Shown here one piece after another: positions 16,966 through 24,948 of a stretch of DNA of 64,000 nucleotides. A model generated the notes under the pieces. It was given only the letters and a program-made list of their open reading frames with translations, had not been told where the DNA came from and ran no database searches. The position numbers and the translations under genes are program-made. How positions within the stretch are numbered: position 1 is the first letter of the stretch; every line of letters begins with the position of its first letter. Origin of the DNA: an uncultured Chryseobacterium sp. (lineage in GTDB: Bacteria > Bacteroidota > Bacteroidia > Flavobacteriales > Weeksellaceae); NCBI GenBank assembly GCA_913778505.1, contig CAJYWD010000004.1, positions 62,001-126,000 on the forward strand, read 5' to 3'.

Positions 16966-17943
16966 ATGAGACATTTTTTAAAAGTGGCTTGCATTGCCAT
17001 TATTACCGCATTGACTTCTTGCAATTCTTTGGCTCAGCAAAAAGATGATTATTCTGTAAAATCTATTTCTCAAAATCGTATAGAAATTTATTCTAAAGTT
17101 TATGGAAACAGAAATAATCCAGCGATTATTTTTGTTCACGGGGGACCTAGAGGAAACTCGACCCTTTTTGAAGGAACGACTGCGCAAAAGTTAGCAGATA
17201 AAGGTTTTTACGTTATTGTCTACGACAGACGTGGTGAAGGACGTTCCGTTGACACGACTGCAACTTTTACTTTTCAGGAAGCGAATAATGACTTGAATAA
17301 GCTTTACAAAACCTACAATATCAGTAAAGCAAATATCATTGCTCATAGTTTCGGAGGTTTGGTTGCAACACTTTTCGCAGAACAGAATCCGGAAAAAGTT
17401 TCATCTTTAATTTTAGCCGGAGCATTATTTTCTCAGCAAGAAACTTACGACCATATTTTAAATTCAGCCAGAAAAAATTATCAGGAAAATAAAGATATCT
17501 TGATGCTTTCTAAAATTTCGGAAATAGAAAAACTTCCAAAAAATTCTGCCGAATACAGAAAACAAACGTACGAAGTTGCGAGTCAAAATAATTATTTTAA
17601 AATGCCATTTCCAACAGAAGAAGCAAACCAGCTTCGGGAAAATTACGAAGTCAGTGAATTTGGAAAAAACAATATCAGAAATGATAATGCTCCGATTTTA
17701 TTTTACAAAAACGAAATCAAAAATAATATCGACACCAAACCGATTCTGAAAAACCTTAAAAAGAAAGTGAAATTGTACGCAGTTTACGGACAACAAGACC
17801 GCATTTTTTCTGAAAAACAGTTCAATGATATGAGGAAAATTGTGGCCAAAAATAATTTCAAACTGATTGATAATTGTTCGCATTATTTGTTCGTCGACCA
17901 ACAGCAAATATTCCTTGAAACAATTAAAAAATGGCTAAAATAA
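16966..17943 (+). CDS. Alpha/beta hydrolase lipoprotein (proline iminopeptidase-like)
   Basis: The 325-residue product has a lipobox at its start (ITALTSCNSLAQQ). The hydrolase core shows the oxyanion motif VHGGPRGNS, DRRGEGRS, and the nucleophile elbow AHSFGGL, with a late Asp (GQQDRIF) and His (NCSHYLF). HGGP is typical of S33 peptidases and related esterases; substrate is unknown. The leader peptide closely resembles that of the next gene. It begins a run of three same-strand secreted serine hydrolases (16966-19932) with short gaps, likely one transcript. Its stop lies 33 bases before the next start. Confidence 0.87.
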   Translation: MRHFLKVACIAIITALTSCNSLAQQKDDYSVKSISQNRIEIYSKVYGNRNNPAIIFVHGGPRGNSTLFEGTTAQKLADKGFYVIVYDRRGEGRSVDTTATFTFQEANNDLNKLYKTYNISKANIIAHSFGGLVATLFAEQNPEKVSSLILAGALFSQQETYDHILNSARKNYQENKDILMLSKISEIEKLPKNSAEYRKQTYEVASQNNYFKMPFPTEEANQLRENYEVSEFGKNNIRNDNAPILFYKNEIKNNIDTKPILKNLKKKVKLYAVYGQQDRIFSEKQFNDMRKIVAKNNFKLIDNCSHYLFVDQQQIFLETIKKWLK

Positions 17944-17975
17944 TTCATCTTAAATATTTAACTAGAAAAAAATCA

Positions 17976-19034
17976 ATGAAATACCTTTTCAGGCTGGCTT
18001 CCGTTGCCATCGCAATTTTGTTTACTTCCTGCAACGCTGATGCTCAGCAAAAACAAGAGAATTACGCTGCAAGAATCGACAGTCTCGTGAAAACCACAAA
18101 TCCCAGAACTTTCAACGGCGTGGTTTTTATACAGCAGAATGCAAAACAAAAATATGCTAAAGCTTTTGGTTACTCGGATTTCAACAAGAAAACACCATTG
18201 AAAATCAATGACCATTTTTCAACAATGTCGATTGCTAAACAAATCACAGCTACATTGATTTTGCAGGAAGTTGAAAAAGGAAAAATTGATTTAAAAGTTC
18301 CGATTCGCAAATATTTGCCAGATTTTAAATACGCCTGGGCAGATAGTGTTAATGTACATCAATTGCTCAATCATACTGGTGGTATGTACAGCGATGTTTT
18401 AAAAACAGAACTGAAATATGAACCGGGAACCGCATTCAATTATTCTAACATAGGCTATTACGTTGCAGGATTGGTTTTGGAAAAGCAAAGCGGTAAAACT
18501 TTTGAAGATTTGGTGACTGCATTATTCAAAAAAGTGAAGATGAATGACAGTTTTTATCCGAATGAAACTAACAGTAAGCTATTGACAAAAGGTCACACGA
18601 TTAGAAAAGATGGAAGTTTTAAATTGAATGAAAAATCAGAATTCAATCCTACGAATTATTTTGGAAGTCATTTGATAGTCACAGCGCCCGATTTGGCCAA
18701 GTGGAATGAAGCGCTTCACAACGGAAAACTCCTGAAACCAGAAACGTACAAATTGATGACTGATTATTCTGTAACGGCAACACACCAGGTTTTCAGTGAC
18801 AATCCGATTGGTTACGGCTATGGTTTGAGAATCAATGACAAAGCTGACGTTTATGAAATTGGGCACACAGGTTTTCATCCTAGTGAAGGTTTTACGGCGG
18901 TCAATTTATATTATCCAAAGACCAAAACCAGCGTTGTGATAATGGAAAATGTAGCGAATGAAAATTTTGACATTGCTTATTACTTTGAAGAGCAAGTGAG
19001 AAAAATCGTCAAGGAAAGTCAACTTTTGAAATAA
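17976..19034 (+). CDS. Serine hydrolase lipoprotein, beta-lactamase/DD-peptidase family (class C-like)
   Basis: The 352-residue protein begins MKYLFRLASVAIAILFTSCN, a lipoprotein leader much like that of its upstream neighbour. The start at 17976 is preferred to an in-frame ATG at 17931, which lies inside the previous gene. The active-site Ser-x-x-Lys is Ser85-Ile-Ala-Lys88 (FSTMSIAKQ). The Tyr-x-Asn motif is in AFNYSNIGYYVAG, and GHTGFHPSEG is the third motif. LLNHTGGMYSDV is a family landmark. Members act as DD-peptidases, esterases or peptide hydrolases in the envelope; substrate is not predictable. It sits between an alpha/beta hydrolase and a class A beta-lactamase. Confidence 0.88.
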   Translation: MKYLFRLASVAIAILFTSCNADAQQKQENYAARIDSLVKTTNPRTFNGVVFIQQNAKQKYAKAFGYSDFNKKTPLKINDHFSTMSIAKQITATLILQEVEKGKIDLKVPIRKYLPDFKYAWADSVNVHQLLNHTGGMYSDVLKTELKYEPGTAFNYSNIGYYVAGLVLEKQSGKTFEDLVTALFKKVKMNDSFYPNETNSKLLTKGHTIRKDGSFKLNEKSEFNPTNYFGSHLIVTAPDLAKWNEALHNGKLLKPETYKLMTDYSVTATHQVFSDNPIGYGYGLRINDKADVYEIGHTGFHPSEGFTAVNLYYPKTKTSVVIMENVANENFDIAYYFEEQVRKIVKESQLLK

Positions 19035-19044
19035 CTATATTTTG

Positions 19045-19932
19045 ATGAAAAAACTAATATTGATTTTCTGCATTTCTTTACTCTCGATTCAGACCTTCGC
19101 TCAAAACTTGCCTGAACTTCGCAAAGAATTGAATCAAATCATTGCTAAGAACAATGCAACTGTCGGAATTGCAATCAAAGAAGTTGAAAGTAAAGACACT
19201 TTGAGCATCAACGGAAATATGAAAATGCCGATGATGAGCGTGTTCAAATTCCATATTGCGCTGGCAGTCCTGAATGAAGTAGATAAAGGCAAATTGTCGT
19301 TAAACCAGAAATTTTTTATCAAAAAAGAAGATTTGAAAGATGACACCTGGAGTCCAATTCGTGAAGAATTTCCCAACGGAAATATGGATTTGACATTAGA
19401 CCAATTGTTGCGCTATACCGTTTCCCAAAGTGACAATAATGGTTGCGATATTCTTTTGGAACTGATTGGCGGAACGCAAACCGTACAAAAATTCATTAAT
19501 AAAGTTGGCATCAAAGATTTCGTCATCAAAATGAATGAAGACCAAATGCGGACTTGGGAAAACCTGTATATCAACACCACAACGCCCATTGCGACTACAG
19601 ATTTATTGGATAAATTTTACAAAGGAAAAGTTCTGAAAAAAGCTACAACAAAATATCTGTATCAATTAATGGTAGAATGTTCAAGAGGAACAACTTGGAT
19701 GAAAGCTGGACTTCCCGAAGGAACGGAACTGGCGCATAGAACAGGACTTTCCGGAACCAATGAAAACAATCTGAGAGCTGCGATGAATGATGTAGGAATC
19801 ATAAAACTTCCCAACGGAAAGCATCTTATCCTTTCAATTTACCTTAAAAATATTACAGAATCCAGAGAAGATACGGAAAAAATAATTGCAGAGATTACGA
19901 AAGCAACCTGGAAAAACTTCACCAAGAAATAA
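19045..19932 (+). CDS. Class A beta-lactamase
   Basis: The 295-residue secreted enzyme hydrolyses beta-lactams. The ATG at 19045 follows a TTG; the leader ends QTFAQ. Motif 1 is Ser65-Val-Phe-Lys68 (Ambler S70xxK73), motif 2 is SDN in TVSQSDNNGCD, the omega-loop Glu166 is probably in MNEDQM, and the KTG position reads HRTG, so Lys234 is replaced by Arg. The sequence has the look of the extended-spectrum A2 group (PER/CGA/CIA/CfxA-like) found on Chryseobacterium and Bacteroides chromosomes. The omega-loop text after NEDQM (RTWENLYINTTTP) departs from the usual pattern. Substrate range cannot be given from sequence. A terminator follows. It is chromosomal with no mobile element nearby. Confidence 0.92.
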   Translation: MKKLILIFCISLLSIQTFAQNLPELRKELNQIIAKNNATVGIAIKEVESKDTLSINGNMKMPMMSVFKFHIALAVLNEVDKGKLSLNQKFFIKKEDLKDDTWSPIREEFPNGNMDLTLDQLLRYTVSQSDNNGCDILLELIGGTQTVQKFINKVGIKDFVIKMNEDQMRTWENLYINTTTPIATTDLLDKFYKGKVLKKATTKYLYQLMVECSRGTTWMKAGLPEGTELAHRTGLSGTNENNLRAAMNDVGIIKLPNGKHLILSIYLKNITESREDTEKIIAEITKATWKNFTKK

Positions 19933-19971
19933 TCGATTAGATTTTGGAATAATTAATGATAATCTAACTAC

Positions 19972-19999
19972 AACCTTTCTATTTTTAGAGAGGTTTTAT
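19972..19999 (+). terminator. Terminator after the beta-lactamase cluster
   Basis: AACCTTTCTA and TAGAGAGGTT (19972-19995) form a 10-bp stem with one G-T pair and a 4-base loop, followed by TTATTTATTT. Confidence 0.8.
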
Positions 20000-20038
20000 T
20001 TATTTGAAAAATGATTATCTTTATTCAAAATTGGATGT

Positions 20039-20488
20039 ATGCAGAAGACGATTTATAATAAAACCGACCTGAGAAACTTTGTAAACGATAGCATCAACGG
20101 CAAAATAAAAACCCTTAATTTTTATCTTAACTTTTCTTTGGAAGCCAGCCGGGAAATCAAGAAAACATCAAAATACGATTCCATAAGAGAAGAAATCCAG
20201 GAGGAAATTTATCATCTGGACAAGCAAATGGTATCGCTGAAAAGTATGCAGAATCAAATGCGAAAAGTCCTGAACACAGCCTCGGACATTGTAAAATTGG
20301 GTTCATTGGTCATCACCAACAAAGCCCGGTTTTATATTTCTGTATCTCTCGGCGAATTCTTTTTTGAGAATACCCGATTTTACGCCATTTCGCCGGAAAG
20401 TCCCATGGCCCAGATTATGACCGGAAAAAAAGTCGGGGACGATTTTACACTGAATAATATTCATCAGGAAATCGTAGAAATCATTTAG
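20039..20488 (+). CDS. GreA/GreB C-terminal-domain-like protein
   Basis: This 149-residue protein has an N-terminal charged helical region (~1-85, with EIQEEIYHLDKQMVSLKSMQ as likely coiled coil) and a C-terminal domain (~86-149) that reads like the Gre C-terminal FKBP-like fold: VKLGSLVITNKARFYISVSL, then ISPESPMAQIMTGKKVGDDF and the closing HQEIVEII. In GreA/B this domain docks on RNA polymerase while the coiled coil enters the secondary channel. Similar short Gre-like proteins in Bacteroidota are poorly characterised. It is transcribed alone. I am confident of the C-terminal likeness and not of anti-backtracking activity. Confidence 0.75.
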   Translation: MQKTIYNKTDLRNFVNDSINGKIKTLNFYLNFSLEASREIKKTSKYDSIREEIQEEIYHLDKQMVSLKSMQNQMRKVLNTASDIVKLGSLVITNKARFYISVSLGEFFFENTRFYAISPESPMAQIMTGKKVGDDFTLNNIHQEIVEII

Positions 20489-20561
20489 ATAAAAGGTGAA
20501 AAGTTAGAAGTAAAAATCTTTTAATTACTTGTAGAACCTATCCGTCCACTTTTTATTTCTA

Positions 20562-20609
20562 ACATCGAACATCTGACTTCTGACATCTGACTTCTGACAT
20601 CCAACTTCT
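20562..20609. repeat. Tandem 14-bp repeat upstream of the nitroreductase gene
   Basis: Two perfect copies of CATCTGACTTCTGA (20570-20583 and 20584-20597) are flanked by degraded copies (ACATCGAA before, CATCCAACTTC after). One more partial copy, CATCTGACTTCC, lies at 22624-22635, just before the rpsP promoter. Confidence 0.85.
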
Positions 20610-20615
20610 TTCTCG

Positions 20616-20623
20616 TATCTTTG
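20616..20623 (+). promoter_or_regulatory. -7 box very close to the nitroreductase start codon
   Basis: TATCTTTG is a perfect -7 element only four bases before the ATG at 20628. Transcription from it would start at or next to the start codon, giving a leaderless mRNA. Confidence 0.6.
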
Positions 20624-20627
20624 AATT

Positions 20628-21140
20628 ATGGAAAACGCAACAATTCTCAAGCATATCATAGAAGAACGCAGAAGCATCTTCCCGAAAGATTACTCGGACA
20701 AAGAAATCCCTCAGCATATCATTGACGAAATTCTGAGCAACGCCGTTCTGGCGCCCAATCACAAGCGAACCAAACCTTGGCGTTTCAAAGTATTCAAAGG
20801 CGAAGAAAAACAAAATCTAGGCAAGGAACTTCAGAATATTTACAAGGAAGTGACGCCGGAATTTCAGTTTCTGCAAAAAAAGCATGACGATATCGGTTTT
20901 AAAATTTCAAAAGCGAATGCGGTGATCTCAATCGTGGTAGAATTCAGCGGTTTGGTTCCTGATTGGGAAGAGATTGCGGCCACGTCTATGGCGGTTCAGA
21001 ATATGTATCTCACTTGCACCGCTCACAGAATCGGCTGTTACTGGAGTTCTCCGAAGCTGATCAATCATCTCAAAGATTCTTTGAAAATTGAAGACAACCA
21101 GCAATGTCTGGGATTGTTTTATTTGGGAAGTTTGGAATAA
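20628..21140 (+). CDS. Nitroreductase family protein
   Basis: A 170-residue FMN-dependent oxidoreductase fold protein. ILKHIIEERRSIFPKDYSD is the N-terminal FMN-phosphate Arg motif (R-R/S), followed by ILSNAVLAPNHKRTKPWRF, the typical nitroreductase AxxAPS/N-x-Q/R-PWRF signature. The end reads GIGCYWSSP-like (RIGCYWSSPKLI) and CLGLFYLG, matching the family C-terminus. At 170 residues it is of the short YdjA/TdsD type, which reduces unknown substrates with NAD(P)H. No partner gene is nearby. A perfect -7 box sits directly at the start codon. Confidence 0.9.
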   Translation: MENATILKHIIEERRSIFPKDYSDKEIPQHIIDEILSNAVLAPNHKRTKPWRFKVFKGEEKQNLGKELQNIYKEVTPEFQFLQKKHDDIGFKISKANAVISIVVEFSGLVPDWEEIAATSMAVQNMYLTCTAHRIGCYWSSPKLINHLKDSLKIEDNQQCLGLFYLGSLE

Positions 21141-21163
21141 TTTTTATTTGATAAAATTTTGAC

Positions 21164-21235
21164 TCTCGCAGATTTAGCAAATCCGGCAAATCTTCATTAT
21201 CAGTTAATCTGCAATATCTGCCAAATCAGCGAGAA
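21164..21235. repeat. Imperfect palindromic intergenic repeat, copy 1 (CTCGCAGATTTAGC family)
   Basis: The element starts CTCGCAGATTTAGCAAAT and ends ATCTGCCAAATCAGCGAG, so its ends are imperfect inverted complements around an A/T core. A second copy with the same ends lies at 59415-59487. Position downstream of a gene and lack of ORF suggest a dispersed non-coding element. Confidence 0.85.
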
Positions 21236-21270
21236 CTATTTATGACATTTTAGTTCTTAATTCATTTTAA

Positions 21271-22557
21271 ATGCAAAAAATCTCAATATTCTGGTTTCGA
21301 AGAGACCTTCGCCTCGATGATAATAAAGGTTTGTCCGAAGCTTTAAAATCCGTCGAAAAAGTCATTCCGATTTTTATTTTCGACAAAGAAATCCTGGACC
21401 AGTTAGAGGATAAGTATGACCGTCGTGTAGATTACATCCAGCAGGCATTGGAAAAAATCAATGACAAGCTGCACGATTCTGGCACCACGCTCCTCACCTA
21501 CCATGGCAAGCCACTGGAAATTTTCAAAAAAATAATCAAAGAATATGATGTCAAATCCGTATACACCAATCGGGATTACGAGCCGTCCGCCATCAAAAGA
21601 GATGAGGAGATCCGGAAGTTCTTAAAAGGTAAAGAAATTGATTTTCTGGAATTTAAAGATCAGATGATATTTGAAAAAGACGAGGTATTGAAGGATAACG
21701 AAGAACCTTACACCATCTATACACCTTATTCCAAAAAGTGGAAAAAAATCCTTGCCGAAAAAGATTACGTCAGCCACAGCCTCAGAAAAAAGAACTTTCA
21801 TTCCTTGCCAAAGAAAAAAATCATGAGTCTGAAGGATATTGGGTTTGAGAAGACTGATATGGAATTTACAACACCCAGATTGGATCCCAAAATCATTAAC
21901 AATTATGACAAAACCCGTGACTTTCCTGCTCTGGATGGCACTACTCATCTTGGAATTGCGCTGAGGTTCGGCACAATTTCAGTCCGGAAGTGTGTCCAGT
22001 TTGCCTTGGATCATAATGAAGTATGGCTTAACGAACTGATCTGGAGAGAATTTTTCATGCAGATCCTTGCCCACTTTCCAAAAGTTGTCAACCATTGTTT
22101 CAAAGAAAAGTATGAAGCCATCCAATGGCGGAACAATGAAAAAGAATTTGAAAAATGGTGCAATGGCGAGACTGGTTATCCTATTGTAGATGCAGGCATG
22201 AGACAGCTGAACCAGACGGGAAGAATCCATAACCGGATCCGGATGGTAGTGGCCAGTTTTCTCACCAAACATCTATTAATAGACTGGCGCTGGGGCGAAG
22301 CTTACTTTGCCAAAAAACTTCTGGACTATGAGCTGTCTTCCAATAATGGTAACTGGCAATGGGCTGCAGGATGCGGCTGCGATGCGGCACCGTATTTCCG
22401 GGTGTTCAATCCTGAAGAACAGACGAAAAAATTTGATAAAGATCTGGAATATATCAAAAAATGGAATCCTGATTTCGATAAAAACAAGAAACAGATTGTA
22501 GAGCACAAAGAAGGGCGGGAGCGCGCATTGGCAGCATACAAGAAGGCATTAAGCTAA
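21271..22557 (+). CDS. phrB: Deoxyribodipyrimidine photolyase (CPD class I)
   Basis: The 428-residue flavoprotein repairs UV-induced cyclobutane dimers with blue light. It starts MQKISIFWFRRDLRLDDNKG, the class I photolyase start. The alpha/beta antenna domain covers ~1-130 (VYTNRDYEPSAIKRDEEI). The FAD domain includes LIWREFFMQILAHFP, the AGMRQLNQTGRIHNRIRMVVASFL FAD-loop region and DWRWGEAYFAKKLLDYELSS, with the tryptophan chain in NNGNWQWAAG. The C-terminus is intact (FNPEEQTKKFDKD). It is slightly shorter than E. coli PhrB. It lies after a palindromic repeat. Confidence 0.96.
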   Translation: MQKISIFWFRRDLRLDDNKGLSEALKSVEKVIPIFIFDKEILDQLEDKYDRRVDYIQQALEKINDKLHDSGTTLLTYHGKPLEIFKKIIKEYDVKSVYTNRDYEPSAIKRDEEIRKFLKGKEIDFLEFKDQMIFEKDEVLKDNEEPYTIYTPYSKKWKKILAEKDYVSHSLRKKNFHSLPKKKIMSLKDIGFEKTDMEFTTPRLDPKIINNYDKTRDFPALDGTTHLGIALRFGTISVRKCVQFALDHNEVWLNELIWREFFMQILAHFPKVVNHCFKEKYEAIQWRNNEKEFEKWCNGETGYPIVDAGMRQLNQTGRIHNRIRMVVASFLTKHLLIDWRWGEAYFAKKLLDYELSSNNGNWQWAAGCGCDAAPYFRVFNPEEQTKKFDKDLEYIKKWNPDFDKNKKQIVEHKEGRERALAAYKKALS

Positions 22558-22645
22558 TAGGAAACTAAAAATGTGACGTTTTTTAATTCAAAATTAGAAG
22601 TTTGAAAAACTTTTTAAATCCGACATCTGACTTCCAGCTAAAATT

Positions 22646-22675
22646 TTTGGTAATCGAAAATTTTGTATATCTTTG
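22646..22675 (+). promoter_or_regulatory. Promoter of rpsP
   Basis: TTTG (22646-22649), 18 bases, then TATCTTTG (22668-22675): both elements match the phylum consensus. The expected start of transcription near 22683 leaves a ~40-base leader. Confidence 0.8.
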
Positions 22676-22721
22676 CACACTTAATATTTAATCGGGACGT
22701 GTTCCCACAAATTTAAAATTT

Positions 22722-23294
22722 ATGTCAGTAAAAATCAGATTACAAAGACACGGGTCTAAAGGGAAACCTTTTTTCCACATCGTGGTTGCAGATTCCAGAG
22801 CTAGAAGAGATGGTAGATTCATCGAAAAACTAGGAACTTACAACCCAATTACGAACCCTGCAACGATTGACTTGAATGTTGATTCTGCTGTAAAGTGGTT
22901 AAACAACGGTGCTCAGCCAACTGATACTGCAAGAGCGATCCTTTCTTACAAAGGGGCTTTGTACAAGAAACACCTTCAAGGTGGTGTTGCCAAAGGTGCT
23001 TTTGACGAGGCTGAAGCTGAGAAGAGATTCGCAGCTTGGGTTGAGGCTAAAGATGCTAAAGTTCAAGGTAAAGTTGAAGGTTTATCTACTGCTAAAGCGA
23101 ATGCTAAAAAAGCAGCTCTTGATGCAGAAGCTAAAGTAAACCAGGCAAGAATTGATGCTGCTGCAAAAGCTGAAGCAGATGCAAAAGCTGCTGAAGAAGC
23201 TGCTAACGCTCCTGCTGAGGAAGCTGCAACAGAAGAAACTGCGACTGAAGAGCCAACTGCTGAGGCAGAAGGTACTGAAGAAACTCAGGCTTAA
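22722..23294 (+). CDS. rpsP: 30S ribosomal protein S16 with long C-terminal extension
   Basis: The first ~85 residues are a normal bS16 ([58 protein letters not shown]). The full protein is 190 residues, about twice the E. coli length: residues ~95-190 are an Ala/Lys-rich helix that turns into an Ala/Glu/Thr-rich acidic tail ([19 protein letters not shown]). Extended S16 is common in Bacteroidota. S16 binds 16S rRNA during 30S assembly. It has its own promoter; a hairpin separates it from rimM, which follows after 79 bases. Confidence 0.97.
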   Translation: MSVKIRLQRHGSKGKPFFHIVVADSRARRDGRFIEKLGTYNPITNPATIDLNVDSAVKWLNNGAQPTDTARAILSYKGALYKKHLQGGVAKGAFDEAEAEKRFAAWVEAKDAKVQGKVEGLSTAKANAKKAALDAEAKVNQARIDAAAKAEADAKAAEEAANAPAEEAATEETATEEPTAEAEGTEETQA

Positions 23295-23316
23295 TTCTTT
23301 ACAAAAAGATACATTG

Positions 23317-23350
23317 CAAAGGCACGAAATTTTCGTGTCTTTGTTGTTTA
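23317..23350 (+). terminator. Hairpin between rpsP and rimM (partial terminator)
   Basis: CAAAGGCACGAAA (23317-23329) and TTTCGTGTCTTTG (23331-23343) are complementary 13-base arms with one G-T pair. The following TTGTTTAAAT is only partly T-rich. It may reduce transcription into rimM relative to rpsP. Confidence 0.65.
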
Positions 23351-23373
23351 AATAAAATTCATCATCGGAAATA

Positions 23374-23916
23374 ATGAAAAAAGAAGATTGCTATTTTTTG
23401 GGAACCATTACCAGAACTCACGGATTACAAGGTAACGTTATCCTGAAATTGGACACAGACCAACCGGAAATGTACAACAAATTGGAATCGATTTTTGTTG
23501 AAGTCAATGGATTGCTGGTTCCTTTTTTTGTGGATAAACAATCCTGGTCCAAAGCGGACACCAAAATTATTTCTTTCAAAAATTCTTCCGAAGCTCTGGT
23601 GAATCAATCACTCGGAAAAGGTGTTTATCTTCCGCTTTCTACCCTTCCGCCATTGACCGGAAAAAAATTCTATTATCACGAAGTGATTGGTTTTGAAATC
23701 CGTGAAGCTGATGGAAAAACTTGTGGAAATATTGTTTCTATTAATGACCAAACGGCTCAGAATTATTTCATACTGGATCTTGCCGGAAAAGAAATCATCA
23801 TCCCTATTATCAAAGACTGGATTCTGGAAGTGAACCGTGAGGAGAAATTTATCCAGATGTTTCTGCCGGAAGGTTTGATGGACGTTTTTCTGGTTCCTTC
23901 GAAGAAAGACGAGTAA
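23374..23916 (+). CDS. rimM: Ribosome maturation factor RimM
   Basis: The 180-residue protein has the RimM N-terminal barrel (GTITRTHGLQGNVILKLDTD) and C-terminal PRC barrel (KFYYHEVIGFEIREADGKTC through IIPIIKDWILEVNREEK). RimM binds S19 and helps mature the 30S head. It follows rpsP as in most bacteria. trmD, which normally comes next, is instead 5.8 kb upstream. Its stop is one base from the stop of the convergent XRE-like regulator, leaving no room for an independent terminator. Confidence 0.96.
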   Translation: MKKEDCYFLGTITRTHGLQGNVILKLDTDQPEMYNKLESIFVEVNGLLVPFFVDKQSWSKADTKIISFKNSSEALVNQSLGKGVYLPLSTLPPLTGKKFYYHEVIGFEIREADGKTCGNIVSINDQTAQNYFILDLAGKEIIIPIIKDWILEVNREEKFIQMFLPEGLMDVFLVPSKKDE

Positions 23917-23917
23917 G

Positions 23918-24844
23918 TTATATTTTCTCTTTCAATTGTTCAATCTGCCGATACATCTTATTGAAAAACAACTTTCTATCTCGGTTTCCAGCCGTGTTCA
24001 GAGACTTGCAATTCTTGATTTGATGTTCAAAATAATTTAAAGTTTCTCTGCAAGTTTTTGCATCATTTGTCAAGAGATAGCCGAACATATTACACGGAAT
24101 CGCCATTGTAGATTGCGTACCATTTGAGATAAAAATATCATTGGAAAGATGAACCAGCTCATTCTGATAAATCTGAAAACGAGGATTGGTTTCGGTTTTA
24201 TTTTCGATGTATTGAATCAAATGATTTAATTCTTCCAATATTTCCAGCGCGCCGTTTTTTTGGAGAAGTCCTATTTCAAAATAAAAAGAAATCTGTAACA
24301 AAATGCTGGAAATCGTCATATCATTCCATAATTCTATAACGTTTTGATTTTCATAAATTTCTTTTAAAACCTTGGTTTTCGAATTGAATGGCTCGGGCTG
24401 AAAATCCTGAAACGGAATAAAAACCTGCTTAGAACTGAGCAAATTCATCCAAACATAAATTTTGAATCTCGACAAAGGCGTATCCGACAATGTATAGAAA
24501 AACGGAATATCCTTCGCCGAATAGTAAATCACAGAATTTTCCGAAAAACTAATGGAACTCAGAATATCCAAAGTATTCTCAAAAAACGAATGCAAATCTT
24601 CTGTTTTATTGACCACTTTGGTTTTCCTGACCAAAAGATTATCCGTATTTTCAAGAAATCTATCTAAAGAAATGTTATAGTATTTTGCCAATTGCAGACT
24701 TTCTTCCAGAGAAAATTTAGATTTCAGCGAGGTTCTTCTGTGTGCTGCATCATAGCTGATATTGAGGATATTTGCCAATTCATCATTAAGAGATTGGTTT
24801 CCGATTTTGCTTCTGATTTCTTTCAATAACAATTCCTGATACAC
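23918..24844 (-). CDS. XRE-like helix-turn-helix regulator with unknown C-terminal domain
   Basis: The 308-residue protein begins with a helix-turn-helix at ~5-60 (SLNDELANILNISYDAAHRR followed by LEESLQLAKYYNISLDRFLE), a pattern seen in XRE-type regulators of this phylum. The remaining ~240 residues are helical and aromatic, with no motif I know; homologues of this layout are annotated only as DNA-binding proteins. It is divergent from the LA_2272-like surface protein at 24949 with 104 bases between, so that gene is a candidate target. It is AT-rich like its right-hand neighbours. Confidence 0.75.
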   Translation of the reverse strand: MYQELLLKEIRSKIGNQSLNDELANILNISYDAAHRRTSLKSKFSLEESLQLAKYYNISLDRFLENTDNLLVRKTKVVNKTEDLHSFFENTLDILSSISFSENSVIYYSAKDIPFFYTLSDTPLSRFKIYVWMNLLSSKQVFIPFQDFQPEPFNSKTKVLKEIYENQNVIELWNDMTISSILLQISFYFEIGLLQKNGALEILEELNHLIQYIENKTETNPRFQIYQNELVHLSNDIFISNGTQSTMAIPCNMFGYLLTNDAKTCRETLNYFEHQIKNCKSLNTAGNRDRKLFFNKMYRQIEQLKEKI

Positions 24845-24948
24845 TTTTTGCGATTTTCACAAATTTAGAAAAAATATTAATTCATTTCCGCATTTATAAA
24901 GTTTGGTTTCGGAAATAATTTTGACTTATCAATTTAAAAATATTTGCT

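Noticed and set aside
20562-20609. Possible CRISPR array
   Set aside because: Units are 14 bp in direct contact with no unique spacers.
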